DNA of 64,000 bases from Paenibacillus woosongensis. Lineage in GTDB: Bacteria > Bacillota > Bacilli > Paenibacillales > Paenibacillaceae. A program made the position numbers and the translations under genes. The notes beneath the pieces are model-generated. The model was given only the letters and a program-made list of their open reading frames with translations. It searched no databases and was not told the origin of the DNA. Shown here piece by piece: positions 8,716 through 17,192 of the stretch (the first letter of the stretch is position 1; every line of letters starts with the position of its first letter). The stretch lies in NCBI RefSeq assembly GCF_009725165.1, contig NZ_WNZW01000001.1:186001-250000 (forward strand). The letters run 5' to 3'.

Positions 8716-9294
8716 TTAAGTCTCCTTTTTAATTATGATTTTATAGTTGGGGGGTAAAATTAATGCCTCATTGTGCAGCCTCGCGATAATTTCATTAACG
8801 GTCTCTTCAGGGGACCATTCTGATGAATCCAGCCACATTCCAATGCGAGGCGTTTCTCTTCGCAAAACACCATCGAGCTCCTCAACGCTCCAAACACCGT
8901 AACCTTTCTTTGTGCGAGCAGCCTCCCTTGCTGCAACAACCGCTGTGTTTGGACAAAGTACCACTACATAAAAAGGGCGGTTACTGATATACGAGATAAA
9001 ATCATTCAGCATAGGTCCAACGATTACATCTTGAACTACAACTGTAAATCCTGCTTGATGATATGCCTCCGCTGATTGTGCAGCCAGCCGATATCGCAGC
9101 CGCAACTGATCCAACTCATCATTTCCCGAGTCAGGATGAATCTCTTTGCGGTTATTTACGATCATTTTTCGAAAAATATCTCCACGTAAATGCACCGATT
9201 TCTCGAATTGTTCGGAAAGCAACTGTGCTACTGTCGATTTTCCGCTTGCCATTATTCCGGTAATCAAAATTATGCTGGGACCTTCCGGTAACAT
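8716..9294 (-). CDS. P-loop nucleotide kinase (AAA-type, CPT-like)
   Basis: A 192-aa small P-loop kinase. Walker A is GIMASGKST at residues 12-20. HLRGDIFRKMI gives a typical substrate-binding aspartate, FTVVVQDVIVGP resembles the Walker B strand, and a lid region is rich in Arg (AAREAARTKKGYG). Related to chloramphenicol phosphotransferase-like and gluconate-kinase-like enzymes; the phosphate acceptor is unknown. The ATG at 9294 follows GGAGGG. It is cotranscribed with the DUF4240 gene. Confidence 0.78.
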   Translation of the reverse strand: MLPEGPSIILITGIMASGKSTVAQLLSEQFEKSVHLRGDIFRKMIVNNRKEIHPDSGNDELDQLRLRYRLAAQSAEAYHQAGFTVVVQDVIVGPMLNDFISYISNRPFYVVVLCPNTAVVAAREAARTKKGYGVWSVEELDGVLRRETPRIGMWLDSSEWSPEETVNEIIARLHNEALILPPNYKIIIKKET

Positions 9295-9353
9295 ATGATC
9301 ACCCTCCTTTTAACTTATTTTAATCTCCTATAGGGAAAAGTTCCTCCCGTAAT

Positions 9354-9436
9354 CACGAAACGACCCAACCCTAGAGATCTTTTATCTTAGGCTGGGTCGT
9401 TTGTTATCTGGGCTTCTTCCACGATTATACATCTGA
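9354..9436 (-). repeat. Hairpin repeat, copy C (of three)
   Basis: Arms AAACGACCCAACC and GGCTGGGTCGTTT. The single arm change relative to copy B leaves a G-U pair in a minus-strand transcript, so pairing is kept. The flanking block GGCTTCTTCCACGATTATAC matches copy B. It lies between the SUFU gene (45 bp downstream of its stop) and the P-loop kinase. Confidence 0.8.
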
Positions 9437-9480
9437 CTACCGACTCATACAAAGCATAATAATGGCAAAAGTTTGCAATA

Positions 9481-10545
9481 TCAGCCAATCGTTTCGACGA
9501 CATTTCCTTCCTGGTCTTTAATGTGAGTTTGTACGATTTGGATCGCAAGTCCTGGCAAAGCAGTTAATTCAATTGCGCCAGCCTTCGGTACCAGGCTTTG
9601 ACTGAGCTCAGCGACCGCTGCCTCGTTCAATGCGATACTGATTTCGTCATCCTCGGCACTGCAACCGGGCTGTTCCCCAGGCTCGAACACAATGCGGATC
9701 TCTTGGCCAGCAAGGACAAGGCTTTTGCCTTTGAGTATCCGTCCGCGCAGCAGCTTCCCGACAATTTCAGCTTGCTTCGCACCTAATTTCACCGTATCCG
9801 GACGTTTGCTGAACCACCCTTTTTTGCCCGGCTCCCAGGCCAATTGATCGACATATAAAAAGCCGGTATTAGAGCCTTCCTGCTCCATCCCTTGTTCAAC
9901 TGCCTCCATGATCGCTGGAACCTGCAAAAGAGAATCCCGGGATAAATCGGTAACATAACCCGGAATTTGTGCCACACCTTCCCTTAGCAACCCTAATGTA
10001 TTCCAAGTCTGCATCGCCTCAAGCTCATCTCTCGTGATCCCTACCATTTGAATAAACTCCACCTGGCCATTGGGCGTATCCAACGGCGGCAGCTCAGGAT
10101 CCAATGTGAAAGCAAGAGCTGTTAATAGCGTGTCTTCGCCCAGGCAGATCGGGCCATTCGCATCTAAATAATCGCCGGGTTTGAACACATTACCGCTATT
10201 AAACACGTATCTTCCCATGTTTTGCAGCAAATTCAGTGCCCAAGCCGGCGGTTCCTCCTCGTCATCATTCCTCGTCAGCCGCAATGTCAATTCAAACCCG
10301 AACCCGCTGCACTCGTCATCCTCCGATTCCTTCTCATACAATTCAGAGAATCCATAGGTTACAAAATGCCAGTGTGGAACCGGCGTCTCGCTCTTGTAAG
10401 CGCTAATCCCATCAAGCGGATCCTGGCCTCCAAGCGAATAGGATATAAGGGTTCCATAATGCTTGGGTTCCTGCTCCCCGTATATTTTGGATAACTCCTG
10501 ATCAATCGCATCCCAACCGGATGGTTTTGCTTCCTCACCCATCAT
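9481..10545 (-). CDS. Suppressor of fused (SUFU) domain protein
   Basis: A 354-aa protein with an N-terminal SUFU domain: HYGTLISYSLGGQDPLDGISAYKSETPVPHWHFVTYGFSELY, then GFGFELTLRLTR and NMGRYVFNSGNVFKPGDYL. Bacterial SUFU proteins are cytoplasmic and are best known as immunity proteins of polymorphic toxin systems, though many stand alone. The C-terminal third (from about residue 240) is a second, unassigned domain. The start is ATG-ATG at 10545 after AGGAGG. No toxin gene is visible within reach. Confidence 0.85.
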   Translation of the reverse strand: MMGEEAKPSGWDAIDQELSKIYGEQEPKHYGTLISYSLGGQDPLDGISAYKSETPVPHWHFVTYGFSELYEKESEDDECSGFGFELTLRLTRNDDEEEPPAWALNLLQNMGRYVFNSGNVFKPGDYLDANGPICLGEDTLLTALAFTLDPELPPLDTPNGQVEFIQMVGITRDELEAMQTWNTLGLLREGVAQIPGYVTDLSRDSLLQVPAIMEAVEQGMEQEGSNTGFLYVDQLAWEPGKKGWFSKRPDTVKLGAKQAEIVGKLLRGRILKGKSLVLAGQEIRIVFEPGEQPGCSAEDDEISIALNEAAVAELSQSLVPKAGAIELTALPGLAIQIVQTHIKDQEGNVVETIG

Positions 10546-10699
10546 TTGTGCCTCCTATGTATTGTGCTGGCTTTCAGCAGTGCCTTCCTTTTATTCTACT
10601 CGTTTCTTCACCAACTTGACTACGGGCAGGATCATGTTAAAATTCAATCATTCGATGAATACTTAAGTTAAACTACAACTAATGAGGAGAGTGTGCTGT

Positions 10700-11038
10700 A
10701 TGAACTGGAGAGAAATTACGACACTTGAAGAGTGGAATGAAATGTTGGCGAAATCAACAGAGCGCGGCCAGGTTATTCTAAAACATAGTACGACATGTCC
10801 TGTAAGCTCCAACGCGCTTCAAGAATATGAACAATATTTGCAGGATGCTCCTAATCAGGATTTGGATTATACGCTAGTAAAAGTAATCGAATCCCGTCCG
10901 GTGTCCAACCAAATTGCCGAGGATTTGAATGTCAAACACGAATCGCCGCAAATTATATTTATCAAGGATAAGTCCAAATACTGGACCACCTCCCACTGGT
11001 CGGTCACAAAGGCGCATATAACTGCAGTTTTGGACTAA
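10700..11038 (+). CDS. ytxJ: Bacillithiol system redox protein YtxJ (monothiol bacilliredoxin)
   Basis: A 112-aa thioredoxin-fold protein of the YtxJ/BrxC type, which reduces mixed disulfides between bacillithiol and protein thiols. The active-site cysteine is Cys33 in TTCPVS. The cis-Pro region SPQIIFIKD and the C-terminal HWSVTKAHITAVL are typical. The ATG at 10700 follows GAGGAG; an upstream in-frame ATG at 10682 lies before the ribosome site and is rejected. Single gene, convergent with nrdJ across a shared terminator. Confidence 0.85.
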   Translation: MNWREITTLEEWNEMLAKSTERGQVILKHSTTCPVSSNALQEYEQYLQDAPNQDLDYTLVKVIESRPVSNQIAEDLNVKHESPQIIFIKDKSKYWTTSHWSVTKAHITAVLD

Positions 11039-11084
11039 TAGTAAATGGATAAAGGGATTTAACAGAAATAGAGAATGATCCATC

Positions 11085-11128
11085 AAAAAAACGGTCAGGC
11101 GCATGGATTGCTGCCTGACCGTTTTTTT
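11085..11128. terminator. Bidirectional terminator between ytxJ and nrdJ
   Basis: Perfect stem ACGGTCAGGC (11091-11100) with GCCTGACCGT (11113-11122), an A-run on the left and a T-run on the right, so it can stop transcription from both sides. Confidence 0.92.
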
Positions 11129-11136
11129 CTTCTAGC

Positions 11137-13797
11137 TTACGAACACTTGCTATACCCGCAGTTGGCGCAGGTTTTGCAGCCTTCCACATTGAGCAGCGAG
11201 GCCGAGCCGCAGGACGGGCACAGGTCACGCGAGGACGCTGGCGCGCTGCCGGCAGACTGGCCATCGGCCGTTATGCTCCTCGCAGAGCCCACATCTGCTT
11301 GCTCTTCATGGTGGGCCACAGTCGCAGCTACTGGAGCCGGATCATGATCGTCATACGGGCCATGCTGCACGTGGATTTCCAGTGCTTTGGCAACGGCATC
11401 GGCGATCGACTCGACGCGGTTCGGACCAAAGCCGATGGCGCCGGAACCGCCAATACCCTTCAGATGCTTGATCAGCAGCTCCACCTTCTGGCCATGATCG
11501 CCATAGCGCAGGAACAGGGAGCATACCCGGCCCAGAGCCTCGGCCATCGCAAACACGTCTGAGCCCGCTTTGCCGACATTGAGGAAGATTTCGCTCGGAA
11601 TGCCGTTCAAATCGTTAATCGTAATATATGCCATGCCAAATGGCGTATTGATTTTATACGTTGCCCCATGCAGGACCTGCGGACGTTTCTTGTACTGCTT
11701 ATCGAACACCGTCTTCTCGCTTGGGTCCACCCCGGCGGACAGCGTTTGATCCAGTCCGCTTAACGCATTGTGCTCCGCGCCCGTTGCCGAACCTTCAACG
11801 CCAGCCGAAGCACCCGCAGTAGCGCCGCTTTCCGAAGAGTTTGCATTTGCTTCCGCTTTATCATCTTTCTTCTCCGTCTGCAGAACCTGCACATCGCGGC
11901 TGCCGTCACGGTAAATCGTTACGCCCTTGCAGCCGAGATCGAAAGCAAGCTCATACAGGCGCTTCGTCTCTTCTACTGTAAAGTCGGCCGGACAGTTCGC
12001 TGTCTTCGAGATCGAGCTGTCTACCCAGCGCTGGATGGCCGCTTGCGTGCGAATATGATCCTCGGCGGACAGGTCCATTGCCGTTACGAAATAATCTGGC
12101 AGTTGCTCGCCCGGATGCGCATCCATCCATTCCTGCGCAATTGGAACAAACTGCTCGTCAAAACCCAGCCGGCTCTGACGGTAATATTTGAACGCGAAGT
12201 AAGGTTCGATCCCTGTGGACGTGCCAACCATTGTACCCGTACTGCCCGTAGGAGCCTGGGTAATGATCGTAACGTTGCGGATGCCTTTCTCGCGAACCGC
12301 TTCACCGACCTCAGGATATACCTCAGTCATCACTTTCATGAATCCGCTTTGCAGATATTTGTCGGCCTCGAATGCCGGGAATGAGCCCTTCTCCCCTGCG
12401 ATATCCGCCGAAGCGAGGTAAGCCTCCTTCGCAATGAAGCCATATAGTTTATCAAGAAATTCCAGCGATTCCGGACTGCCGTAACGGACGTTCAACTTGA
12501 TCATCAGCTCGGCCAGCCCCATCGTGCCCAGACCTACGCGGCGCTCATTCTTCTGGTTTTTCTCGTTCTCTTCGAAATGATAAGGTGTTTTATTGATGAC
12601 ATTGTCCAGAAATCGCACCGAATAACGCGTTGTCAGCGCCAGATCGTCCCAAGCGACGTCATGCTTGTCCTCATCATAGAATTTGGACAGATTTATCGCC
12701 GACAAATTGCACACTCCCCAAGCAGGCAGCCCTTGCTCCCCGCACGGATTCGTACAAATGATCGGATTGAAATACCAGCTGTTCGACATTTGATTGTAGT
12801 ATTCCATAAATACGACGCCCGGCTCGGCCGATTTCCAGGCCGATTCAATGATCGTATGCCAGATCTCCCGCGCCTTCAGAGTACGGAAGTGATTCACTCT
12901 TCGTCCGGCAGCTTTCCATTTGTCCAGGTCGCCGTCCCACACCTCATTGTAATCTTCATAAGTCGTATCCGGGAAGACAAGCTCCCAATCCAAATCTTCC
13001 TTCACGGCCTTCATGAAGTCATTGCTGACGCATACCGACAAATTCGCGTTCGTCACTTGGCCCATCGTTTGCTTAACCGTAATGAAATCCAGCAAATCCG
13101 GATGCCAGTCGTTAATCATTAGCATCAGCGCACCACGCCGGCTGCCGCCCTGCTCGATTAAACCTGTCGTATAGCTGAACAGCCCGCCCCAGGATACAGC
13201 ACCGCTGGATGAGCCATTTACGCCTTTGACGACAGCTCTTCTCGGACGCAGCGAGCTCAGGTTAATTCCGACGCCGCCCCCGCGCGCCATAATTTCGGTC
13301 ATTTCGGACAACGTCTCCATAATGCCGCCGCGGCTGTCCTTCGGCGATGGAATCACGTAACAGTTGAACAGCGTCAACTCATCGCTGGCTCCGGCTCCAG
13401 CAGCAATACGTCCGCCCGGCACCAGCTTCCAATCGTCGAGCACGTAACGGAATTTCTCTTCCCATTGCTGCTGCAGCTCTGGCGTAGCCTCCACCGAGGC
13501 CATGGCAGAAGCCAAGCGATCCCACATTTCTTCCGGTGTTTTCTCGATATTCAGCGTCAGCTTCTCAACATCGGACTGCACGAGCTCGCCGGACCGGGTT
13601 TTCACCGTAACCGTCCGCCCCTCTCGCGCTACGACCTCGCCTACTTCTTTCGTAGGGAACTTCGGATCATCTTTTGTCAGTACAAGGACTACGTCGCCGA
13701 CCTTCGCATGACTCGGATCAGGATTTTTCCAGGCGTACCGATCCAAAAAGATTTTTTCACTAAGTCCCTCCAGACGTTGCTTCTGCTCTGTTTTCAA
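11137..13797 (-). CDS. nrdJ: Adenosylcobalamin-dependent (class II) ribonucleotide reductase
   Basis: Reduces ribonucleotides to deoxyribonucleotides with a B12-derived radical, oxygen-independently. About 886 aa. Cys146 (NCYV) and Cys363 are the likely redox pair and Cys352 (NPCGEQ, with Glu354) the radical site; the 11-residue spacing between 352 and 363 matches known class II enzymes. Residues 30-80 form a small KOW-like insert (AKVGDVVLVL), an Ala/Ser/Gly linker near residue 670-700 leads to a TSCPD domain, and the C-terminus carries CPSC and CANC cysteine pairs that probably re-reduce the active site. A TTG at 13797 is chosen because AGGAGGGTG precedes it; an in-frame ATG at 13815 overlaps that site. 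See the NrdR-like site and leader hairpin. Confidence 0.93.
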   Translation of the reverse strand: MKTEQKQRLEGLSEKIFLDRYAWKNPDPSHAKVGDVVLVLTKDDPKFPTKEVGEVVAREGRTVTVKTRSGELVQSDVEKLTLNIEKTPEEMWDRLASAMASVEATPELQQQWEEKFRYVLDDWKLVPGGRIAAGAGASDELTLFNCYVIPSPKDSRGGIMETLSEMTEIMARGGGVGINLSSLRPRRAVVKGVNGSSSGAVSWGGLFSYTTGLIEQGGSRRGALMLMINDWHPDLLDFITVKQTMGQVTNANLSVCVSNDFMKAVKEDLDWELVFPDTTYEDYNEVWDGDLDKWKAAGRRVNHFRTLKAREIWHTIIESAWKSAEPGVVFMEYYNQMSNSWYFNPIICTNPCGEQGLPAWGVCNLSAINLSKFYDEDKHDVAWDDLALTTRYSVRFLDNVINKTPYHFEENEKNQKNERRVGLGTMGLAELMIKLNVRYGSPESLEFLDKLYGFIAKEAYLASADIAGEKGSFPAFEADKYLQSGFMKVMTEVYPEVGEAVREKGIRNVTIITQAPTGSTGTMVGTSTGIEPYFAFKYYRQSRLGFDEQFVPIAQEWMDAHPGEQLPDYFVTAMDLSAEDHIRTQAAIQRWVDSSISKTANCPADFTVEETKRLYELAFDLGCKGVTIYRDGSRDVQVLQTEKKDDKAEANANSSESGATAGASAGVEGSATGAEHNALSGLDQTLSAGVDPSEKTVFDKQYKKRPQVLHGATYKINTPFGMAYITINDLNGIPSEIFLNVGKAGSDVFAMAEALGRVCSLFLRYGDHGQKVELLIKHLKGIGGSGAIGFGPNRVESIADAVAKALEIHVQHGPYDDHDPAPVAATVAHHEEQADVGSARSITADGQSAGSAPASSRDLCPSCGSASLLNVEGCKTCANCGYSKCS

Positions 13798-13906
13798 AGA
13801 AAACACCCTCCTCATAAATGATGATTCGCGCCCTAACTCTACATCACCGCAGACTAATTGTCGTTTCTTGTCGCGGTGTTTATCACTGCATCTTTCCTCT
13901 GCTGGA

Positions 13907-13956
13907 CGCAAAAAAATGTCGGTAGCTGCGCAGATGTCCCTCCTGCACAAATACCG
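13907..13956 (-). promoter_or_regulatory. Terminator-like hairpin in the nrdJ leader (candidate attenuator)
   Basis: On the minus strand: stem CGGTA/TACCG enclosing TGTGCAG/CTGCGCA (one G-U pair), then three bases and seven T. It lies between the likely nrdJ promoter near 14070 and the start codon at 13797, so transcription must pass it. I see no known riboswitch consensus in the roughly 100 nt before it. Confidence 0.55.
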
Positions 13957-14040
13957 CCGATTCCTGTCTGTTCTCTAACCTTTTTCTTATTTATTCATTA
14001 CCCTCATCCACATCACATAAACGATCTTTGTATGTATAAA

Positions 14041-14077
14041 TCACAATATGTAGTGGGCGAGTACCATTATACTATAC
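14041..14077 (-). promoter_or_regulatory. nrdJ promoter region with NrdR-like operator
   Basis: Minus strand 14056-14041 reads CCACTACATATTGTGA, 13 of 16 positions of the NrdR box as I remember it (aCaCwAtATaTwGtgt). A weaker match lies at 14077-14062, exactly 21 bp away, over a TATAAT -10 element (14071-14066). The strong box would lie just downstream of the start of transcription, a repressor position. The -35 is poor. Confidence 0.6.
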
Positions 14078-14094
14078 AACATCTCGATATTACA

Positions 14095-14486
14095 GCTTGG
14101 CTTCCCTGAAAATTAAGGCAGATTAATGGCGTTTATCCCCCATGATCTCCTCTTTCCTTTGAATCCCGTTATATTTCGTTTCTTCCTTTGAAAAAGGACT
14201 GAAAACCATTCCATGCCAGACCTGCATCCTCCCGCCAGCCGCTATGGCTTTAGCGTTGCCTGTTTCCTGACATATCATCCTTACCCCAAGCCAGACCTGA
14301 CGCCAGATTTATACCACTTCAGCAGCCCGTTCTTTCAAAATCAGAATTGCTCCAGAGCCAGATTGTGACATACTCCGACAGAATACCAAGATACACAACC
14401 TTTCTCGCAGTTATGAATTTCTACTTATTCGTCCATACTACATCTACACGAAATTTAGAAGATGACAGAAAAGGGAGGTTTACATC
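14095..14486. other. Gene-free stretch before yqhH with short direct repeats
   Basis: No coding frame that I would support. GCCAGACCTG occurs at 14215-14224 and 14290-14299, each followed by a CGCCAG, and a shorter CCAGA near 14357. In B. subtilis the yqhH gene is divergent from the gcvT operon with its tandem glycine riboswitch (from memory), but the glycine consensus is not visible on either strand and gcvT is absent. Confidence 0.45.
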
Positions 14487-16250
14487 ATGAATCCGCACCC
14501 TCCAAATTCACTGCATTCTTCCTTGCAGGCCGGTCCCCCCATCGAATTCGACCGCTCCTGGTACGAGGATCTGAACAGCCGCCTGGATAAGGGCGGGCCT
14601 TGGGACGACTGGAAGCTGTTTAACCTCGCCATGGAGGCAGAGAACGCCTCCCTCGTATCGAGCTTTGAAGAGATTCTCTGCCTCTCTCACATCCACGGAG
14701 TAAAGCCGCTCCCGCATCAGACAGAGACCGCCCGCAAGGTACTGTTCGAAATGCGCGGCCGGGCGATCTTGGCCGATGAAGTGGGACTTGGCAAGACGAT
14801 CGAAGCCGGACTGATACTCAAAGAGTACATGATTCGCGGACTGGTCCGCAAAGCGCTGATCCTCGTCCCAGCTTCTTTGGTGCTGCAATGGGTGCGCGAG
14901 CTTAACCAGAAATTCGCCATCCCCGCCATAGCCCAGAAAAAACAGCATTCCTGGGATAACGATATCGTCGTTGCCTCCATGGATACGGCCAAGCGCGACC
15001 CGCACAAGGAAATTCTGCTGAATAACGAATACGATATGGTCATCGTCGATGAAGCGCATAAGCTGAAAAATAAAAAAACGACCAACTACCAATTCATGAT
15101 CCAGCTGCGCAAAAAATACTGTCTTCTGCTCACCGCAACGCCGGTTCAGAATGACCTCAGTGAGCTGTTCAATCTGATCAATCTGCTCAAGCCGGGCCAG
15201 CTCGGCGGGCAAGGCGATTTTGCCGCCAACTTCGTCGTCGATAAGCGGATCCCCAAAAATGAGGAGAAGCTCAAGGAAGAGCTCTCCAAGGTCATGATCC
15301 GCAACCGTCGCGGAGACGGCGACCTAGAGTTCACAAAGCGGATCGTCCGCAACATTCACGTCGAGCTTTCGCCCGAGGAGAAGCAATTATACGATGGCGT
15401 TACTTCCTTTGTCAAAGACCAATATCATGCAGCGGGTGGAGACCTGAGCAGCATGCTCTCGCTCGTCACATTGCAGAGGGAGGTGTGCAGCAGCCGGGAC
15501 GCCGTATTCGTTACGCTTGTCAATTTATCGAAGAAACTTGCCCCCGATTCCCCGCTTCGCGATCGCATCTGGGATTTAGTCGGCATCATCAAGACGATCC
15601 AGGCGAATAGCAAGGCTGAGAAGGCGATGGAGCTCATCCGGGAAATGAATGACAAAGTCATCCTGTTTACCGAATACCGGGCAACCCAGGAATATCTGCT
15701 GAAATATTTCCGCGAGCGCAACATGACGGCCGTGCCCTACCGGGGCGGCATGAACCGCGGCAAGAAGGACTGGATGATGGACCTGTTCCGCGGCCGGGCC
15801 CAGGTGATGATCGCTACCGAAGCCGGCGGCGAGGGAATCAATCTGCAGTTCTGCCACCAGATGATTAATTTTGATTTGCCTTGGAATCCGATGCGGGTCG
15901 AGCAGCGGATCGGCAGGGTGCATCGTCTGGGCCAGAAAAACGATGTAAAAATATACAATCTATCGACCAAAGGCACAATTGAAGAGCATATTCTTAACCT
16001 GCTGCACGAGAAAATCAATATGTTCGAAATGGTCATCGGCAGTCTTGATGTCATTTTGGAGCGTTTCGAGAAGGAGCATTCCTTGGAGAAGAGCATTTAC
16101 AAAATTCTGCTGGAATCGCAAAACGATGAGGAAATTGCCAGCCGTGTTGCTTCCCTTGGCAATTCCCTGCATCAAATCAAGGATGAACTGGGCAAGAACC
16201 CTGGGGACGATTCTTCAGGCGCCAATCTCACAGAACTCATGGGAGGCTGA
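14487..16250 (+). CDS. yqhH: SNF2-family DEAD/DEAH helicase YqhH
   Basis: A 587-aa SWI2/SNF2 ATPase that moves on double-stranded nucleic acid. Walker A is DEVGLGKT (97-104), Walker B/motif II VDEAHKL (about 188), motif III LTATPVQNDLSELFNL, and the second RecA lobe ends with motif VI QRIGRVHRLGQ. No nuclease domain is attached. GGGAGG precedes the ATG. It forms an operon with yqhG (6 bp after the stop). The pair is conserved in Bacilli but its job is not settled; a role in transcription or DNA repair is inferred from the fold. Confidence 0.9.
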   Translation: MNPHPPNSLHSSLQAGPPIEFDRSWYEDLNSRLDKGGPWDDWKLFNLAMEAENASLVSSFEEILCLSHIHGVKPLPHQTETARKVLFEMRGRAILADEVGLGKTIEAGLILKEYMIRGLVRKALILVPASLVLQWVRELNQKFAIPAIAQKKQHSWDNDIVVASMDTAKRDPHKEILLNNEYDMVIVDEAHKLKNKKTTNYQFMIQLRKKYCLLLTATPVQNDLSELFNLINLLKPGQLGGQGDFAANFVVDKRIPKNEEKLKEELSKVMIRNRRGDGDLEFTKRIVRNIHVELSPEEKQLYDGVTSFVKDQYHAAGGDLSSMLSLVTLQREVCSSRDAVFVTLVNLSKKLAPDSPLRDRIWDLVGIIKTIQANSKAEKAMELIREMNDKVILFTEYRATQEYLLKYFRERNMTAVPYRGGMNRGKKDWMMDLFRGRAQVMIATEAGGEGINLQFCHQMINFDLPWNPMRVEQRIGRVHRLGQKNDVKIYNLSTKGTIEEHILNLLHEKINMFEMVIGSLDVILERFEKEHSLEKSIYKILLESQNDEEIASRVASLGNSLHQIKDELGKNPGDDSSGANLTELMGG

Positions 16251-16256
16251 TGAACA

Positions 16257-17192
16257 ATGACCATGACCATGGAGCAAATCCAGCAGTATGTGCTGGCCTA
16301 CCTCGACATTACCGAGTGCCAGATCATGGAGAAGTCGCCGCACCACGTAACCGTCAAACTGTCTCTTCAAGCGGACAAGGACTTGACCAACCGCCCTTAC
16401 TACTGGAGCTTCATCGAACGTACGGGAGCCGAACCGCAGACGATGTCCTTCAAATTCGTCTTTGATGCCGAGCGTCATGATGCCGAACTAGCCGCAGCAG
16501 AGCAGGATGCGCCCAAGCCGCAGGAAGACCAACTCCTCGGACGCCATTACGGAGCCATCCGCCCTTTGCCTGTGCTTGGCCCGGCACGGATTCAGCGCGA
16601 GGATCTGGCCTTCGGCAGCCCGCGCCTGAAGCAAATATTCGACGCCGCGCTTCGGCGGGGCCGCTGCGTCTACCTGTTCGAGAGCGCCTCGCCAAAGCAG
16701 CGAATGACCCTGCTGCCTGCGGCTTACGAGCCGTGGCTTGGTGTCAATTTCAAAATCGAGTTTTGCTGTGATATGAAAAGAGAAGAAATCCGCACGCTGG
16801 GCATTTCCCTGTTGACCGGGCACATCGACACCTCCTTCAGCTCCAGGCTGCAGTCCCTCTCCCTTGTACCCCGGGTACCAGAGAACGTCCATATCGAGCC
16901 AACTAGGCTATCTTCAGCGGAGGGCCGTGATATGCTCGAGCAAATCATCCGGACAGAACTCGAGGCGTACGACCAGACCTGGGCTGAAGAAGCCAACGAG
17001 CGGCTCCAGGAGGAGCTGCTGCTCATCGACAGCTACTATACGGACCTGCTTCGCGATCCGGATGAGGAGAAGAAGAAGCTGGTTCAGGAGCAATACGAAT
17101 CGCGCCGTGGTGAAATCCGCTGGCAGTACGAGCCGAGGATTGTCGTATCCGCAATAAACTGCGGCATCTTCCATTTGCGCCTGCGGCGATGA
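16257..17192 (+). CDS. yqhG: YqhG family protein
   Basis: A 311-aa soluble protein matching YqhG by its opening QIQQYVLAYLDITECQIMEKSPHHVTVKLS and the central blocks YYWSFIERTGAEP and GSPRLKQIF. It is always found after yqhH and probably partners the helicase; no catalytic motif is visible. The C-terminal 90 residues are charged and likely coiled-coil. The ATG at 16257 uses the GGGAGG inside the yqhH stop region; two further in-frame ATGs (codons 3 and 5) are possible starts. Confidence 0.88.
   Translation: MTMTMEQIQQYVLAYLDITECQIMEKSPHHVTVKLSLQADKDLTNRPYYWSFIERTGAEPQTMSFKFVFDAERHDAELAAAEQDAPKPQEDQLLGRHYGAIRPLPVLGPARIQREDLAFGSPRLKQIFDAALRRGRCVYLFESASPKQRMTLLPAAYEPWLGVNFKIEFCCDMKREEIRTLGISLLTGHIDTSFSSRLQSLSLVPRVPENVHIEPTRLSSAEGRDMLEQIIRTELEAYDQTWAEEANERLQEELLLIDSYYTDLLRDPDEEKKKLVQEQYESRRGEIRWQYEPRIVVSAINCGIFHLRLRR

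Noticed and set aside
1757..9436. Reading the three hairpin repeats as integron attC sites
   Set aside because: No GTTRRRY/RYYYAAC core, no integron integrase in the window, and blocks hold several genes each.
13798..13950. Open frame extending nrdJ about 51 codons upstream
   Set aside because: It runs through the terminator-like hairpin and has no family match; the ribosome site lies at 13797-13815.
11137..13950. Long open frames on the plus strand opposite nrdJ (for example 11770-12384)
   Set aside because: Shadows of the GC-rich reductase frame without ribosome sites or recognisable domains.
13951..14486. Cobalamin riboswitch before the B12-dependent reductase
   Set aside because: No GCCACTG B12-box or its partner segments were found.
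14508..15212. A 234-codon minus-strand frame opposite yqhH
   Set aside because: Antisense shadow of the helicase motifs; low-quality protein with no domain.
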